Below are positions 1 to 9,367 of a stretch of DNA of 64,000 bases, piece by piece. Each line of letters starts with the position of its first letter. Positions within the stretch are counted from its first letter, which is position 1. The position numbers and the translations under genes were made by a program. The notes under the pieces were generated by a model. It searched no databases, was not told the origin of the DNA, and saw nothing but the letters and a program-made list of their open reading frames with translations. Source of the DNA: CAYRFQ01 sp964423615 (GTDB lineage Bacteria > Planctomycetota > Planctomycetia > Gemmatales > Gemmataceae); the NCBI GenBank assembly GCA_964423615.1, contig CAYRFQ010000005.1, positions 62,001 to 126,000 of the forward strand, in the 5' to 3' direction.

Positions 1-3000
1 CCTCTCGTCCATTTGGGCTGAACTGAGCGGATGTCCCAGGCATGGGATAAGACACTATAACTTTCTGGGCTTTCAAGTCGTAGCAGAAAAGTCCACTGGG
101 TAGGCCCGGAATCTTGGGTTTCCCTCTCAAACTTCCCCCTCCAATGCGTCCCCGACGGAAACCACCCCCTGGCTGAGGTGCTGACAGTTGGCAGAGGATG
201 CGGGTCCCATCTTCGCTCAAGTCAAAAACTTCCGGGGCCCACCATCCCAGACCAATAAGCCCCTGGTGAGTTGGCAAGGCAGACTCTAAAATTAGCTTGC
301 CGTTGTTTGTGTTCCAACAAAGGATTTTGTTCATCTCTGGGTTGTTGCCCCAGAAGTGTGTGGGTACAGGGAGAAGAGCAAGTGCTCCCCCGTTCGCGCT
401 CACGACGATGCTTCTACGCGAGCGAAGGAACGCTTCGATTTGCCTACCGCGGCTTCCTAAGGAGCTTCCCGGGAGTTCTTCGGGGAGTGTGATCACAATA
501 CTCTTCCCACGCCAGAAGCCTGTTCTGGAATCCCAGCGGGAGACGATGATTTTCCCCTTGGTGTCGTCGTGGAGCTGAATGATCGTTTTCCCATCTTTGG
601 AATACCGGACCAACACGTTGGAAGTGACAGTTGGAATGACGGGATGCAGAAGGCGTGGTTTCGGGAGTTGCCACACACGCACATCGGTATCTGTGAGCAT
701 GATCAGCCTCCGTTTTTTCGCGTCAAACTTCACCGAGCGAAGCAATTCAGGCACAGGTAACGGTGGAGTTACTGGTTTCCCGGTTTTGGCATCCCACAGG
801 CGAACAAGATTCCTCGAAAATGGTCCATTTGATTCGGAAGCCCCTCTCAATTGTCCACCGCCAGAACCTGTTACGACCCTTTGCCGCATAGTGATGAGGT
901 GAGCACCGTCTTTTGTGCTGATCAACTTCGACGTGCCTTGGGTACCTACAAAGGTAAACTCGTTGGTTTGAAACAAGGTTTTTTTGACTTTTCCTGACTT
1001 CAGATCATGCGCACACACCTTTCCTCGGACCCTGTCGATCGTAAACCCTTCGTGATTGTTCGCAGTGGCGAATTGAACCACCCATTGTGCCTGGCCGTTC
1101 CAAGTACTTCCAGCCATCTGACTGAAATCGATAAATGAGATTAATTTTCCGGACTTCACATCGTAACAATCGACGCCGCTCGAAGTCCTGCTACGCCCAC
1201 TTCTCCCGCGCAGCAGCTTTTCTCCGTCAGGGGTAAAGAGGGCCACGCGATTGGTTCTAGTCCAGGACCCAGGCGGGCTTTCCAAAGACACTTCTTTGCG
1301 TACTTGCTTTCCGGTTTCCGGGTCCAAGAACTGAATCTTCCCAGAGCGGGACATCACAAGTAGAACTTTCCCGTCCGAACTGTAACGAACTGTGATTAGG
1401 CTCGGTATGCTGGGGAGTTTTCGGACTTTCTGAGTTGCCAAATCCCAAACAACAAGCTGATCAAGTTCAGAGGGGGATTTTCTTGGCCCCCCGGGTCCTC
1501 CTAGGTTGAGTGATCTACATCGAAAAAGGATCTGCTTTCCGTCTGAACGAAAGATTGGAGAAATACGCACTGTCGGCTGGGGACCGAACTCACGGTCACC
1601 TCTTCCCCGCATGGATGCGTATTGTTCTGCCTCTTTGCGTTCAATCACTCCGTCCTGGTTGGTGTCCATGTTGTACAACTGCAAGTTTACGGAGTATTCG
1701 ATCAGTTCGGTCTTTGTGAGTTTATTATCCTTATTTTTGTCACGCTGGTCGAACGCCGCCTTATTCGGACGGTTTACGCTGGGGCGCCGCTTACCTGCCC
1801 CGCCAATCTGGAACTCTTTCTGATCAACCACGCCGTCTTTGTTGGTGTCCCATTTCTTCAGATTCACGTTTGTCCAGCGGTCGATCAGTTCGATCTTCGT
1901 GAGTTTGTTGTCCTTATTTTTGTCCAACTGATCAAACAATTGTTCGACCAATCTCCTTGCTTCGCGCTCGTTGCTGATACGTCTCCTTTGGCCTGGCCCG
2001 GTAAACTGGAACTCTTTCCGATCAAGCACGCCGTCCCTGTTGGTGTCGAATTTCTTCAACCTCGCGTCTTCGTTATGTTCCGACATTTGGCGCAGTTCTT
2101 TCTTTGTGAGTTTGCTGTCCTTATCTTTGTCCCATTGTTCGAATAACTCCTTTGCTCCCAAGTTGGTGAGAGGTAACCGAAAGACCCCTCGTCCACCCTT
2201 GAGGCCTCGTCCACCCTTGAGGCGTGGTTTGGGAGTGAGTGGAACCTTGAATGGTGGCAAGTTGATCAGACCACTGGTTGGTTTTCCCGTTACGATGTCG
2301 TGAAACCTTGCGGACCACTGGTGGTTCAGTCCATCCTTTGTTTGTTGAACTTCCTTTGGGGTCAGGATGAGAACGGAATCCAATGTTGGGCTGAGGAATC
2401 GTCGTTGGGGGGCCTCGACCTCTCCCGCCACAGCTTTGATTTTCGGGAACTTCCAGATGCTCGTGAGCGCGGGGTGTTGGTCCGCAACGACTCCGATACG
2501 TGCAACCATTCGATGCCTGCGAGCTTTGTCGATTTTGGGAGTTAAGCTGACGCTCCGACCCAACCATAACAAACCTACGCCCAAATCCCCCTTTTCGATC
2601 CACCGCTCACCCTCGCGATATGCTAATTCGGCGGTCGTTTGTTGAAGTTTGTTTGAGACCTTAGTCTTTTCCTCAAGCAACTTTCGATATTCTTCGGCTT
2701 TTTTCTCGACCTCGGTTTTCTTTTTCTCAAGTTGGCTTTTCTCTTCCTGGAGTTGGCCTCGGAGCTTGGTTTCGTTCTCGACTTTTTTCTGAACTTGTTT
2801 TCGAAGCCCTTTCTCGTTCGCGGCGGCCTCGCTCATGTGCTGGGCAAACCCAAGGGAGAGGCCAGCGACAGCCAACAACATGATCGCTGCCAAACTCAGT
2901 GACGCTGCCAAGGATGGATTGCGACGACTCCAGCGCCAAACACGTTCCACCGATGAAGTCCGACGAGCCAAAATCGGCATGTCGTCCACAATCCGCTGCA

Positions 3001-4285
3001 AATCATCGGCCATCTCCTGAGCCGTCGCGTACCTGTGAGCGACGTCCTTTTCGATGGCTTTGTGTATGACCGTTTCCAAATCGCGTGGAATCGACGGGTT
3101 GAGTTTGCGCAGCGGCTTGGGATTGGCTTCGGTGACTTGCTTAATCAGATGGTGTTGATCGATTTCCGCAAAGGCGGGCTGTTTGGCCAACAATTCGTAG
3201 AGGGTCAATCCGAGGGCATACACATCACTGCGAGCATCACACTTGCCCTGAAATCTCTCCGGTGCCATGTAACGGACTGTCCCAACGATGTCGCCGGTGT
3301 GCGTCAGGTCTTTCTGATCGGAGACCTTGGCCAAGCCGAAATCGGTGATCCAGACATTGCCCTGTCCATCGAGAAGGAGATTCGAGGGCTTGATGTCGCG
3401 GTGGAGAGTTCCCTGTTGGTGGGCATAGTCCAACGCTTCGCCCACTTGCACACCGATCCGGGTTGCACTCATCCAGTATTGCTGCTCGGATTCGGTGACG
3501 CTGGACAGGTCGGCGTGTCCTGGCATCTGAACCGACGAAGAGGAATTCGAAGTCTCTTGATCCACGGCACTGTCTGAGCCGGGTGTATCCGAGGCATTGT
3601 TCTCGTCGGCCTTGCGGAACGAACCGGTATAAAGGGACTTGGCGACATCGGCGGCCGAAACGGTGTGTCGATTGGAACTGGGGACGACTTTCGATGGCGA
3701 CGGAACCGGGTCAGGTTGTGGTTGAGCCTCTGCGGATTTGATATCGCTGATCCGTTTGAGTTCATGGAGAACCTCGTCGAGTCCCAAACCGGCAATAAGT
3801 TGCATCACGTAGTAATGCACGCCTTCGTGTTCCCCGACTCCAAAGACCGGAACGATGTTGGTGTGGTGCAGTCTGGCCGCCGACCTTGCTTCTCGCAAGA
3901 ATCGCTCGATATATTTGGGGTTGTTGAGGGTTTGCAAGGCCAAAACCTTTAAGGCGACTCGCCGACCGAGCGATTCTTGTTCGGCTTCGTAAACGACACC
4001 CATTCCGCCTCGGCCAATCTCTCGAAGGATGTGATAATCGCCAATACGCTCGAGGGTAGGCTGGCCGAACGTTCCCTCGGCGAACGATCCGGTCATGTCG
4101 CAGGAGTCAGGCTTGAGGTCTTCGACCATCAACATGGCGGGGAAGAAGGCTCGGATTTGGTCGGCGATTTCAGCGTATTTCGCGCAATACTCTTCGATGG
4201 AAGGATTCTCGCCGTTGCGTTTGCGTTCCAGAAATTCTTCGGCGAGTGTTTCGACAATCGAGTAATCGGAGGAAGATGTGGACAT
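1..4285 (-). CDS. Membrane-anchored Ser/Thr protein kinase with EF-hand loops and WD40-like propeller (3' end outside window)
   Basis: The frame starts at ATG 4285 and stays open to base 1, so at least 1428 residues are present and the C-terminus is missing. The kinase domain shows the glycine loop GRGGMGVVYEAE from about residue 91, an ALKVL lysine, HRDIKPSN at about 295, DFGLAK and MAPER. A low-complexity insert of roughly 90 residues lies inside the kinase domain before the catalytic loop. A single membrane span follows at about 455-478, then a Glu/Lys coiled coil, then propeller-like repeats (for example VWDLATQK, LWDAKTGK). Between about 719 and 885 there are six canonical EF-hand loops in three pairs, for example DTNRDGVLDRKE and DTNKDGVVDQKE. 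The gene starts 14 nt after the sigma-factor stop, so the two form an operon. Kinase activity is well supported; calcium sensing is inference. Confidence 0.93.
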   Translation of the reverse strand, partial: MSTSSSDYSIVETLAEEFLERKRNGENPSIEEYCAKYAEIADQIRAFFPAMLMVEDLKPDSCDMTGSFAEGTFGQPTLERIGDYHILREIGRGGMGVVYEAEQESLGRRVALKVLALQTLNNPKYIERFLREARSAARLHHTNIVPVFGVGEHEGVHYYVMQLIAGLGLDEVLHELKRISDIKSAEAQPQPDPVPSPSKVVPSSNRHTVSAADVAKSLYTGSFRKADENNASDTPGSDSAVDQETSNSSSSVQMPGHADLSSVTESEQQYWMSATRIGVQVGEALDYAHQQGTLHRDIKPSNLLLDGQGNVWITDFGLAKVSDQKDLTHTGDIVGTVRYMAPERFQGKCDARSDVYALGLTLYELLAKQPAFAEIDQHHLIKQVTEANPKPLRKLNPSIPRDLETVIHKAIEKDVAHRYATAQEMADDLQRIVDDMPILARRTSSVERVWRWSRRNPSLAASLSLAAIMLLAVAGLSLGFAQHMSEAAANEKGLRKQVQKKVENETKLRGQLQEEKSQLEKKKTEVEKKAEEYRKLLEEKTKVSNKLQQTTAELAYREGERWIEKGDLGVGLLWLGRSVSLTPKIDKARRHRMVARIGVVADQHPALTSIWKFPKIKAVAGEVEAPQRRFLSPTLDSVLILTPKEVQQTKDGLNHQWSARFHDIVTGKPTSGLINLPPFKVPLTPKPRLKGGRGLKGGRGVFRLPLTNLGAKELFEQWDKDKDSKLTKKELRQMSEHNEDARLKKFDTNRDGVLDRKEFQFTGPGQRRRISNEREARRLVEQLFDQLDKNKDNKLTKIELIDRWTNVNLKKWDTNKDGVVDQKEFQIGGAGKRRPSVNRPNKAAFDQRDKNKDNKLTKTELIEYSVNLQLYNMDTNQDGVIERKEAEQYASMRGRGDREFGPQPTVRISPIFRSDGKQILFRCRSLNLGGPGGPRKSPSELDQLVVWDLATQKVRKLPSIPSLITVRYSSDGKVLLVMSRSGKIQFLDPETGKQVRKEVSLESPPGSWTRTNRVALFTPDGEKLLRGRSGRSRTSSGVDCYDVKSGKLISFIDFSQMAGSTWNGQAQWVVQFATANNHEGFTIDRVRGKVCAHDLKSGKVKKTLFQTNEFTFVGTQGTSKLISTKDGAHLITMRQRVVTGSGGGQLRGASESNGPFSRNLVRLWDAKTGKPVTPPLPVPELLRSVKFDAKKRRLIMLTDTDVRVWQLPKPRLLHPVIPTVTSNVLVRYSKDGKTIIQLHDDTKGKIIVSRWDSRTGFWRGKSIVITLPEELPGSSLGSRGRQIEAFLRSRRSIVVSANGGALALLPVPTHFWGNNPEMNKILCWNTNNGKLILESALPTHQGLIGLGWWAPEVFDLSEDGTRILCQLSAPQPGGGFRRGRIGGGSLRGKPKIPGLPSGLFCYDLKAQKVIVSYPMPGTSAQFSPNGRE

Positions 4286-4299
4286 GGGGATTTCGTCCT

Positions 4300-4932
4300 T
4301 TATTGCTGTCTGGAGGAATCCAGAAATCCAGGAATGCTCTCGAGAATGCCCTGCAAACGCGTCAGAGCCCGAACGTAGCGTTTGCTAGCGGCGTGTTTGC
4401 TCAGTCCAAGCACTTCGGCGGCTTCGTTGTTGGAAAGTTCTTCGAAGTTACGTAAGGCAATGATCTCGCGGTCTGTATCGTCCATGCTGTTCAGAGCAGC
4501 TTGAAGTTGGACTTGTCGTTCGGCGCGCACGGCTGCTTGGCTTACAGAGGTAAAACGGCCTAACAGTTGGGCCGCGAGTGACGCCGAACTGGCTTGCGGC
4601 ATGGCTCCTGTGTACAGAGACACCTCCCGTCCGGCGTCGCGCATGGCTGCACCGAGATGCTCGCGGTGCAGCCTCATCATGCGTTGTCCGGTGACCAACC
4701 GCAGCCACAAGAAGAATGGCATGGATTGCTGCTGTGTATAGTTTGGCAATTGCTCCCTCACGTCCATGTACGCTTCTTGCAGCACATCCGAAGGATCGAT
4801 GCGGCCCTTCAGCCGCCTGTCCAAGCGTAGACGGACCATCTGCCTGAGGCGTTTGCGGTATTGATTGAACAGTTCGCCCAGGGCTTGTTCATCACCCTCG
4901 GCAGCTTTCTCGATATGTTGCGGTTCGTTCAT
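4300..4932 (-). CDS. ECF-like sigma-70 family RNA polymerase sigma factor (planctomycete type)
   Basis: The 210-residue protein has region 2 with the DPSDVLQEAYMDVREQL core-binding helix and region 4 with a DREIIALRNFEELSNNEAA helix-turn-helix, followed by HAASKRYVRALTRL. Length and motifs fit the planctomycete sigma-70 family (TIGR02984-like) that often sits beside Ser/Thr kinases. The stop lies 14 nt before the kinase start, which implies co-transcription and suggests the kinase controls this factor or shares its stimulus. No anti-sigma domain is recognisable in the kinase. The region upstream of the ATG has only a weak ribosome binding site. Confidence 0.9.
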   Translation of the reverse strand: MNEPQHIEKAAEGDEQALGELFNQYRKRLRQMVRLRLDRRLKGRIDPSDVLQEAYMDVREQLPNYTQQQSMPFFLWLRLVTGQRMMRLHREHLGAAMRDAGREVSLYTGAMPQASSASLAAQLLGRFTSVSQAAVRAERQVQLQAALNSMDDTDREIIALRNFEELSNNEAAEVLGLSKHAASKRYVRALTRLQGILESIPGFLDSSRQQ

Positions 4933-4983
4933 AAGATGATCCGGTTATTGCGTCCATAACAAGGTTGCTCAATTCACTCCTGA

Positions 4984-5184
4984 TCACCAATTCCACTGCA
5001 AATACCCGAGCCAAGCGTAGAGCCCGACGATAAAGAGATTGGACGAAAAACCCAGAACAGCTCCTAACCACAAAGACCCACGAGGCGTGTGGAACCATCC
5101 CAATGGCTCCATCCTATCGTTTTCGAGGCTCTCGCGTCCAATGCTGAGTATTCGTGCTCGTCTTTGTTGTTCTGTAGTCATCAT
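4984..5184 (-). CDS. Small single-span membrane protein upstream of the sigma factor
   Basis: A 66-residue reading frame starts at ATG 5184 with a clear AAGGAG ribosome binding site at 5200-5195, 10 nt upstream. The N-terminal half is basic and acidic (TTEQQRRARILS). The C-terminal half is one hydrophobic segment (GAVLGFSSNLFIVGLYAWL) ending in LQWNW. It ends 51 nt before the sigma gene on the same strand and may be the first gene of a three-gene operon. No family is recognised. Its position would suit a small membrane regulator of the sigma factor, but nothing in the sequence proves it. Confidence 0.55.
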   Translation of the reverse strand: MMTTEQQRRARILSIGRESLENDRMEPLGWFHTPRGSLWLGAVLGFSSNLFIVGLYAWLGYLQWNW

Positions 5185-6022
5185 GGGTACGGTTCTCCTT
5201 GATGGTCGCCACAGTTGTGCAAGACATCTGTCGGCAAACCGGCCTCAGTCGGGCGAGCTTGTTGTGGGCATGCCCGATGCAATGGTTGAGGATGTTGACT
5301 TACGCGGTAATTGGCCTCCAAACAGATAATTGCGCGGCGAGTAGAGTTGTAGACAAAAAAGGAGAACAAAATGAGCTTAGAACCCGGAAATTCCTCTCAG
5401 AGTCTTTCCGGTTGTCGCTCTGAGCTGGGTGGGGTTGTGCAGGACTGTGCTCGCTTGCACACCTCGATATTCTCACATCCATGGACAAAGACCTTGGAAT
5501 GGCCAGCAGACCGAGAGGGAGCTATCAGATCGTGGAGCACTTGGAATCTTGTTCGCCAGCGACATTCCAATACCTCGGAGGCCAGGGCCTTCGTGCTCAG
5601 GACCTGATCCAAGGAATCGATCTGCTTAACAAGGGGCCACGACTCGGTCTCAACTAACTAACGTTGTCACGACGACCAGACAGTTCATTGAAGCTCGTGA
5701 ATTCAGAACCGCGCAAACTTCGAGTGCGAGTAATTGTCTTCTTTGCAGCGCAGAACCGGCTGATCTGTAACTTCAGCGGTCCCCCCATACCGACGCAGTT
5801 TACGCATTTTTGAATTTTTGCTGGTTTTATCGTTACAACCGGTCGACTACCGAACGCTTACCCCTGTTCCGCATAGCACACCCATCGAGTGTCGTCCCTC
5901 TACTCCCCATGGTGTGCCGGATACAGAAAGCCGACCAGAAAACGCAGCGGTCTTGGGAATGACTTCGTTATTCGCCGACTTTCTGTTGGAAACGATAGTG
6001 GCTTACTCACGCGACTGACTGG
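5185..6022. other. Gene-poor stretch with two doubtful short frames
   Basis: No convincing gene. Two plus-strand frames deserve mention. One at 5371-5607 (78 codons) has a good AAAGGAG at 5358-5364 but an unlikely composition. One at 5481-5657 (58 codons, starting MDKDLGMASRPRG and ending LLNKGPRLGLN) looks more protein-like, lies in another frame and has no ribosome binding site. Together they could be a frame-shifted remnant. The rest looks non-coding. Confidence 0.4.
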
Positions 6023-6952
6023 TTACTCCGGAACTTGAGCACAACGGGAACCAAGGTGGGCGACGCGGTTCTCGGGATGGAGGCGATTGCGATACGCCGA
6101 CCGGCAGTGCCTCGCGCCGCTGCCCCAGTTCCCGCCCCGGATGACCCGGTGGCGGCCCTCTGTTGGTCCCTGGGGATCGATTTGGGGCTCGGAGCCACAT
6201 TCACCGTACCAATCCCTGCACCATTCAACGACGTTGCCGTGCATCTCGTACAACCCCCAACCATTCGGTGGGAACGATTTCACGGCAACGGTTCGGTCCC
6301 GAAACTGACCTTTCTCACTGCCAGCGTACGGATGCTCGCCAAGATAATTGGCCTGATCAGTCCTAATCGTCTCGCCAAACCAAAACGGCGTCGTCGTCCC
6401 CGCGCGACAAGCATATTCCCACTGGGCCTCCGTCGGCAATATTATCTGGTGTCCGGACAGTTCGGTCAGCTTCTGGCAAAACTCCTGACAATCGTCCCAA
6501 GAGACACACTCCACAGGCAGTTCCTCTCCCCGGAACTCGCTCGGATTCTTACCCATGACTTCCTTCCACTGACGTTGCGTCACCGCCGTCGTCTGGAGCC
6601 AAAAACCCTTCGTCAGCCTCACCTCGTGTTGGGGTTCGTTGTCGTCTCTTTCGGGTTCGTCGTGAGGACTTCCCATCAAGAATTTTCCTGGTGGAATCCA
6701 CACAAACTCCATCCCAATCTCGTTGGTGTATCGGGGCATCACCGGTTCGAGTTTTTCAACAAGCACAAGCTCCCGCAATCTCTCTTCCATGGCCAATCGC
6801 TCGGGCGTAACCTCGGCCAGGTCCTTGAGGGTATACGAGAGACGAAGCAACTCACACCTGGGGTCATCTTGTTCTTCCAGATAGTCCGCCAAGATAAAAG
6901 CCACATCGGGAGCATTCGGAATGGCGTTCAGTAACGACTCGAAATCCGACAT
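6023..6952 (-). CDS. Formylglycine-generating-enzyme-like (SUMF1 domain) protein with N-terminal TIGR02996-like domain
   Basis: 309 residues. Residues 1-45 (SLLNAIPNAPDVAFILADYLEEQ) form the short repeat-companion domain typical of Gemmata relatives. From about residue 80 a SUMF1 domain follows, with GMEFVWIPPGKFLMGS, LPTEAQWEYACRAG, MHGNVVEWCRDWYG and RVIRGGNWGSGARHCRSA. Compared with human FGE, the first of the two active cysteines is replaced by Ser (GGNWGS) while a Cys is kept at the second position. That pattern is usual in SUMF1 proteins that are not genuine sulfatase activators. It lies divergently beside three sulfatases, but the missing Cys makes a maturase role uncertain. AGGAACC precedes the ATG at 6952. 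Confidence 0.88.
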   Translation of the reverse strand: MSDFESLLNAIPNAPDVAFILADYLEEQDDPRCELLRLSYTLKDLAEVTPERLAMEERLRELVLVEKLEPVMPRYTNEIGMEFVWIPPGKFLMGSPHDEPERDDNEPQHEVRLTKGFWLQTTAVTQRQWKEVMGKNPSEFRGEELPVECVSWDDCQEFCQKLTELSGHQIILPTEAQWEYACRAGTTTPFWFGETIRTDQANYLGEHPYAGSEKGQFRDRTVAVKSFPPNGWGLYEMHGNVVEWCRDWYGECGSEPQIDPQGPTEGRHRVIRGGNWGSGARHCRSAYRNRLHPENRVAHLGSRCAQVPE

Positions 6953-6977
6953 AGCGGTTCCTGTGGTTAAGAGGAAT

Positions 6978-7114
6978 GGTTATTGAGAACTTCACGGCTA
7001 AAGTAGCGGGCAAACGAGGCGTATCTTTGCCATTCGCTTCTTCGAATCATGCGGCAAAGACACGCCTCGTTGCCTTGCTACCTTGGTTCATTAGCCGCGC
7101 AGACATCAATAACC
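6978..7114. mobile_element. 137-bp fold-back (MITE-like) element
   Basis: The two halves are near-complete inverted copies. The left arm begins GGTTATTGAG and contains CGGCTAAAGTAGC and ACGAGGCGTATCTTTGCC. The right arm ends TCAATAACC, and its reverse complement has CGGCTAATG and ACGAGGCGTGTCTTTGCC. The loop centres near 7046. The ends (TATTGA / TCAATA with CGGCTAATG) match those of the element at 11422-11694, so both belong to one family. It has no coding capacity. Confidence 0.7.
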
Positions 7115-7396
7115 TGTGAACAGCAAGCCTTTTGCAACTGTTTGCGAAATCCCGTTCCATGTCGACTTCTCCATGTACTTCGTTTAGAGCGATGCACGCT
7201 TGTATTGGGTACAATTTTCCCTTTTCAAAGTCCTCCTCCACGGGGTAGTCGGATAAACGAGTGTCGTGTTTTTGATTTTCAGCCCCAAAGGGGCGATAGA
7301 TCCTGGCCGTGGGTGTGAACCCACGGAACACAAAGAACCACAACAAACACGACACTCATTGATCCGTCCACCCAAGGGGAGAAGGCCTCCAACCCG

Positions 7397-7496
7397 NNNN
7401 NNNNNNNNNNNNNNNNNNNNNNNNNNNNNNNNNNNNNNNNNNNNNNNNNNNNNNNNNNNNNNNNNNNNNNNNNNNNNNNNNNNNNNNNNNNNNNNN
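7397..7496. other. Assembly gap (100 N)
   Basis: Exactly 100 unresolved bases inside the repeat element, just before its 21-bp tandem array. A fixed 100-N run usually means unknown length. The array probably broke the assembly. Confidence 0.99.
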
Positions 7497-7572
7497 AGCG
7501 AAGCGGAAATCATAGCGAGCGAAGCGGAAATCATAGCGAGCGAAGCGGAAATCATAGCGAGCGAAGCGGAAA
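7497..7572. repeat. 21-bp tandem repeat inside copy A
   Basis: AGCGAAGCGGAAATCATAGC plus G repeats about 3.5 times directly after the gap. A closely related 21-bp unit recurs in copy F near 33650-33710. Copy number probably varies. Confidence 0.9.
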
Positions 7573-7777
7573 GCGCACCGGTTGAGGGGTTCTTGGGCTC
7601 AGGAGTTCCGCGACTGCGAACTGTAACCAGCACGAACGTGAGCCGCTCCAAGACCCATTCGACCGATAGCCTAGAGCAATCCAAAGCCGAGAAAACGTTT
7701 GCTCCAACCGACTCTCCAAGATACAAATTGAAACTGCTCACTTTCGCCGGGAAGTCAACCACTATGAGAAATCACAG

Positions 7778-9367
7778 ATGAATCTGCCCCGTTTCATGCA
7801 CTTCGAAACCGATCGAATTACCATACGTCAATGCCTCGCAATCACATTAGTGTTCTGCGCGATGGGCTCAGAATGTTGGGCTTCAGAAAGACCTAATATT
7901 GTCCTGATCATCAGCGATGATCAAAGTTGGGATACTTTCAGCTTCCTGGGAGGTAAGGTCCACACCCCACGGCTCGATCAAATGGCCAAGGATGGGATGT
8001 ATTTCAGCAACTTTCACGTCACCACCACAGTCTGCTCGCCTTCTCGCTACAGCTTTCTGACGGGTCGATATGCCGGCCGTTGCAAGAGCCAACACTTCCT
8101 CAAGCTACACCCACCCGGAACTCAAACTCAAGTAGAGAACAACGTAGAGTTAGAACCACATCTCTGGAATCTAGCCAAGATATTACAGCGGGCAGGTTAC
8201 CGGACCGGTTTCGTCGGCAAGAGTCACATCATCCGCCACGATTGGTTACGTGCAAAGAAAGGCTGGCCTCAAAACGCCAATCCACGCAACCCAAAAATAA
8301 TGGCCATGATGCGGGAACACCATCAGAAATGGTGTAAGGAAATGAAAAAATACGGTTTCGACTATGTTGATGGAATCTACCCAGCGAATTTGAAGGAATT
8401 AGGTTGCGATGCATTAAATGTGCATAACCTCGATTGGACCGTAGACAAAGCAATCCGATTTCTGGAATCATCGAAAGACCGACCGTTCTTCTTGTGTGTT
8501 TGCACCACGCTTCATCATGGACCCGCACCTTGGGTCAATCGGTATTCGCTCGATGCCGACCCTCGAATGACTAGCGCGGGTTTCGTACCCAGGGGCTTCA
8601 ATGTGCTACCGTCACGAAAAGATGTACTCAAGCGAAATCGCAAAGCGGGCTTCAAAGATCGAAAGGCTTTTGCTCTGTGGCTCGACGATGGCGTGGGAGC
8701 CATCATTGATAAAGTGAAGGACCTTGGAATCGAAAAAAACACACTCATCACGTTTGCCCCAGATCACGGTTCGTACCGCCATGGAAAGACAACCCTCCAC
8801 GGATACGGCATGCGTGTTCCCATGCTTTGTCAATGGCCCGGAACCATCAAAGCTGGCTCTCGATACGACGGACTCGTGGCCAATATCGATTTCGCACCAA
8901 CCGTTCTTGATCTCTGCGGCGTAGCTCGTCCCAAAGACTGTCACGTAGATGGACTAAGTTTCAAAACCGTCCTTAAAGGTAACCAGAGACCGATTCGCGA
9001 AGTACTATTTGGAGAGATGGGCCATGCACGTTGTGTGGTCATCGAGAACTGGAGATACATCGCCGTGCGTTATCCAACCGAATTACAGAAGAAAATCGAT
9101 AACGGCATGAAATTCAAGGCTTTCAAGAATAAAGGATGGATCGATCGTCCATACTTAACCCGCAACAAGCATCTCGGCTACTACGCTTCCAAAGTCAATC
9201 CACACTACTTTGAGTCCGATCAGCTTTATGATCAGAAAAACGACCGCGAAGAAAACCACAACGTTTTCAACAAACACCCTGGCATCACACGACTGATGAA
9301 ACAACTACTGACCAATGCACTTCGAAAATTTAACAACCGTCCATTCGGCGAGTTCACGACAAATTAA
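7778..9367 (+). CDS. Exported sulfatase (family S1 type)
   Basis: 529 residues with a signal peptide (hydrophobic core CLAITLVFCAMG, likely cut after ECWAS). The sulfatase fold is marked by PNIVLIISDDQ, whose Asp47-Asp48 bind calcium, and by the formylglycine motif CSPSRYSFLTGR with Cys86. Later motifs are GFVGKSH, HHGPAP, FAPDHGSYRHGKTTLHGYGMRVP and the C-terminal ESDQLYDQKNDREEN. It should hydrolyse a sulfate ester, probably on a polysaccharide, in the periplasm. The start has no strong ribosome binding site. The TAA stop coincides with the start of repeat copy B. First of three sulfatases in a row. Confidence 0.93.
   Translation: MNLPRFMHFETDRITIRQCLAITLVFCAMGSECWASERPNIVLIISDDQSWDTFSFLGGKVHTPRLDQMAKDGMYFSNFHVTTTVCSPSRYSFLTGRYAGRCKSQHFLKLHPPGTQTQVENNVELEPHLWNLAKILQRAGYRTGFVGKSHIIRHDWLRAKKGWPQNANPRNPKIMAMMREHHQKWCKEMKKYGFDYVDGIYPANLKELGCDALNVHNLDWTVDKAIRFLESSKDRPFFLCVCTTLHHGPAPWVNRYSLDADPRMTSAGFVPRGFNVLPSRKDVLKRNRKAGFKDRKAFALWLDDGVGAIIDKVKDLGIEKNTLITFAPDHGSYRHGKTTLHGYGMRVPMLCQWPGTIKAGSRYDGLVANIDFAPTVLDLCGVARPKDCHVDGLSFKTVLKGNQRPIREVLFGEMGHARCVVIENWRYIAVRYPTELQKKIDNGMKFKAFKNKGWIDRPYLTRNKHLGYYASKVNPHYFESDQLYDQKNDREENHNVFNKHPGITRLMKQLLTNALRKFNNRPFGEFTTN

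Larger units (their letters stand above)
7187..7648. mobile_element. Copy A of a TIR-bearing non-coding element (TA-flanked), interrupted by the assembly gap
   Basis: The left end (GAGCGATGCACGCTTGTATT, preceded by TA at 7185-7186) is an imperfect inverted repeat of the right end (CACGAACGTGAGCCGCTC). Inside are two hairpins, GCCCCAAAGGGGC and CCGTGGGTGTGAACCCACGG, and a 21-bp tandem array. Five related copies or fragments occur in the window. It lies between the divergent FGE-like and first sulfatase genes, so it may also affect their transcription. Confidence 0.75.

Noticed and set aside
7497..7572. CRISPR array
   Set aside because: The 21-bp units are directly adjacent without spacers, so this is a simple tandem repeat.
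7184..7762. Long frames across the N gap
   Set aside because: They are translations of the repeat element; such frames (GFTPTARI...) are common spurious annotations.
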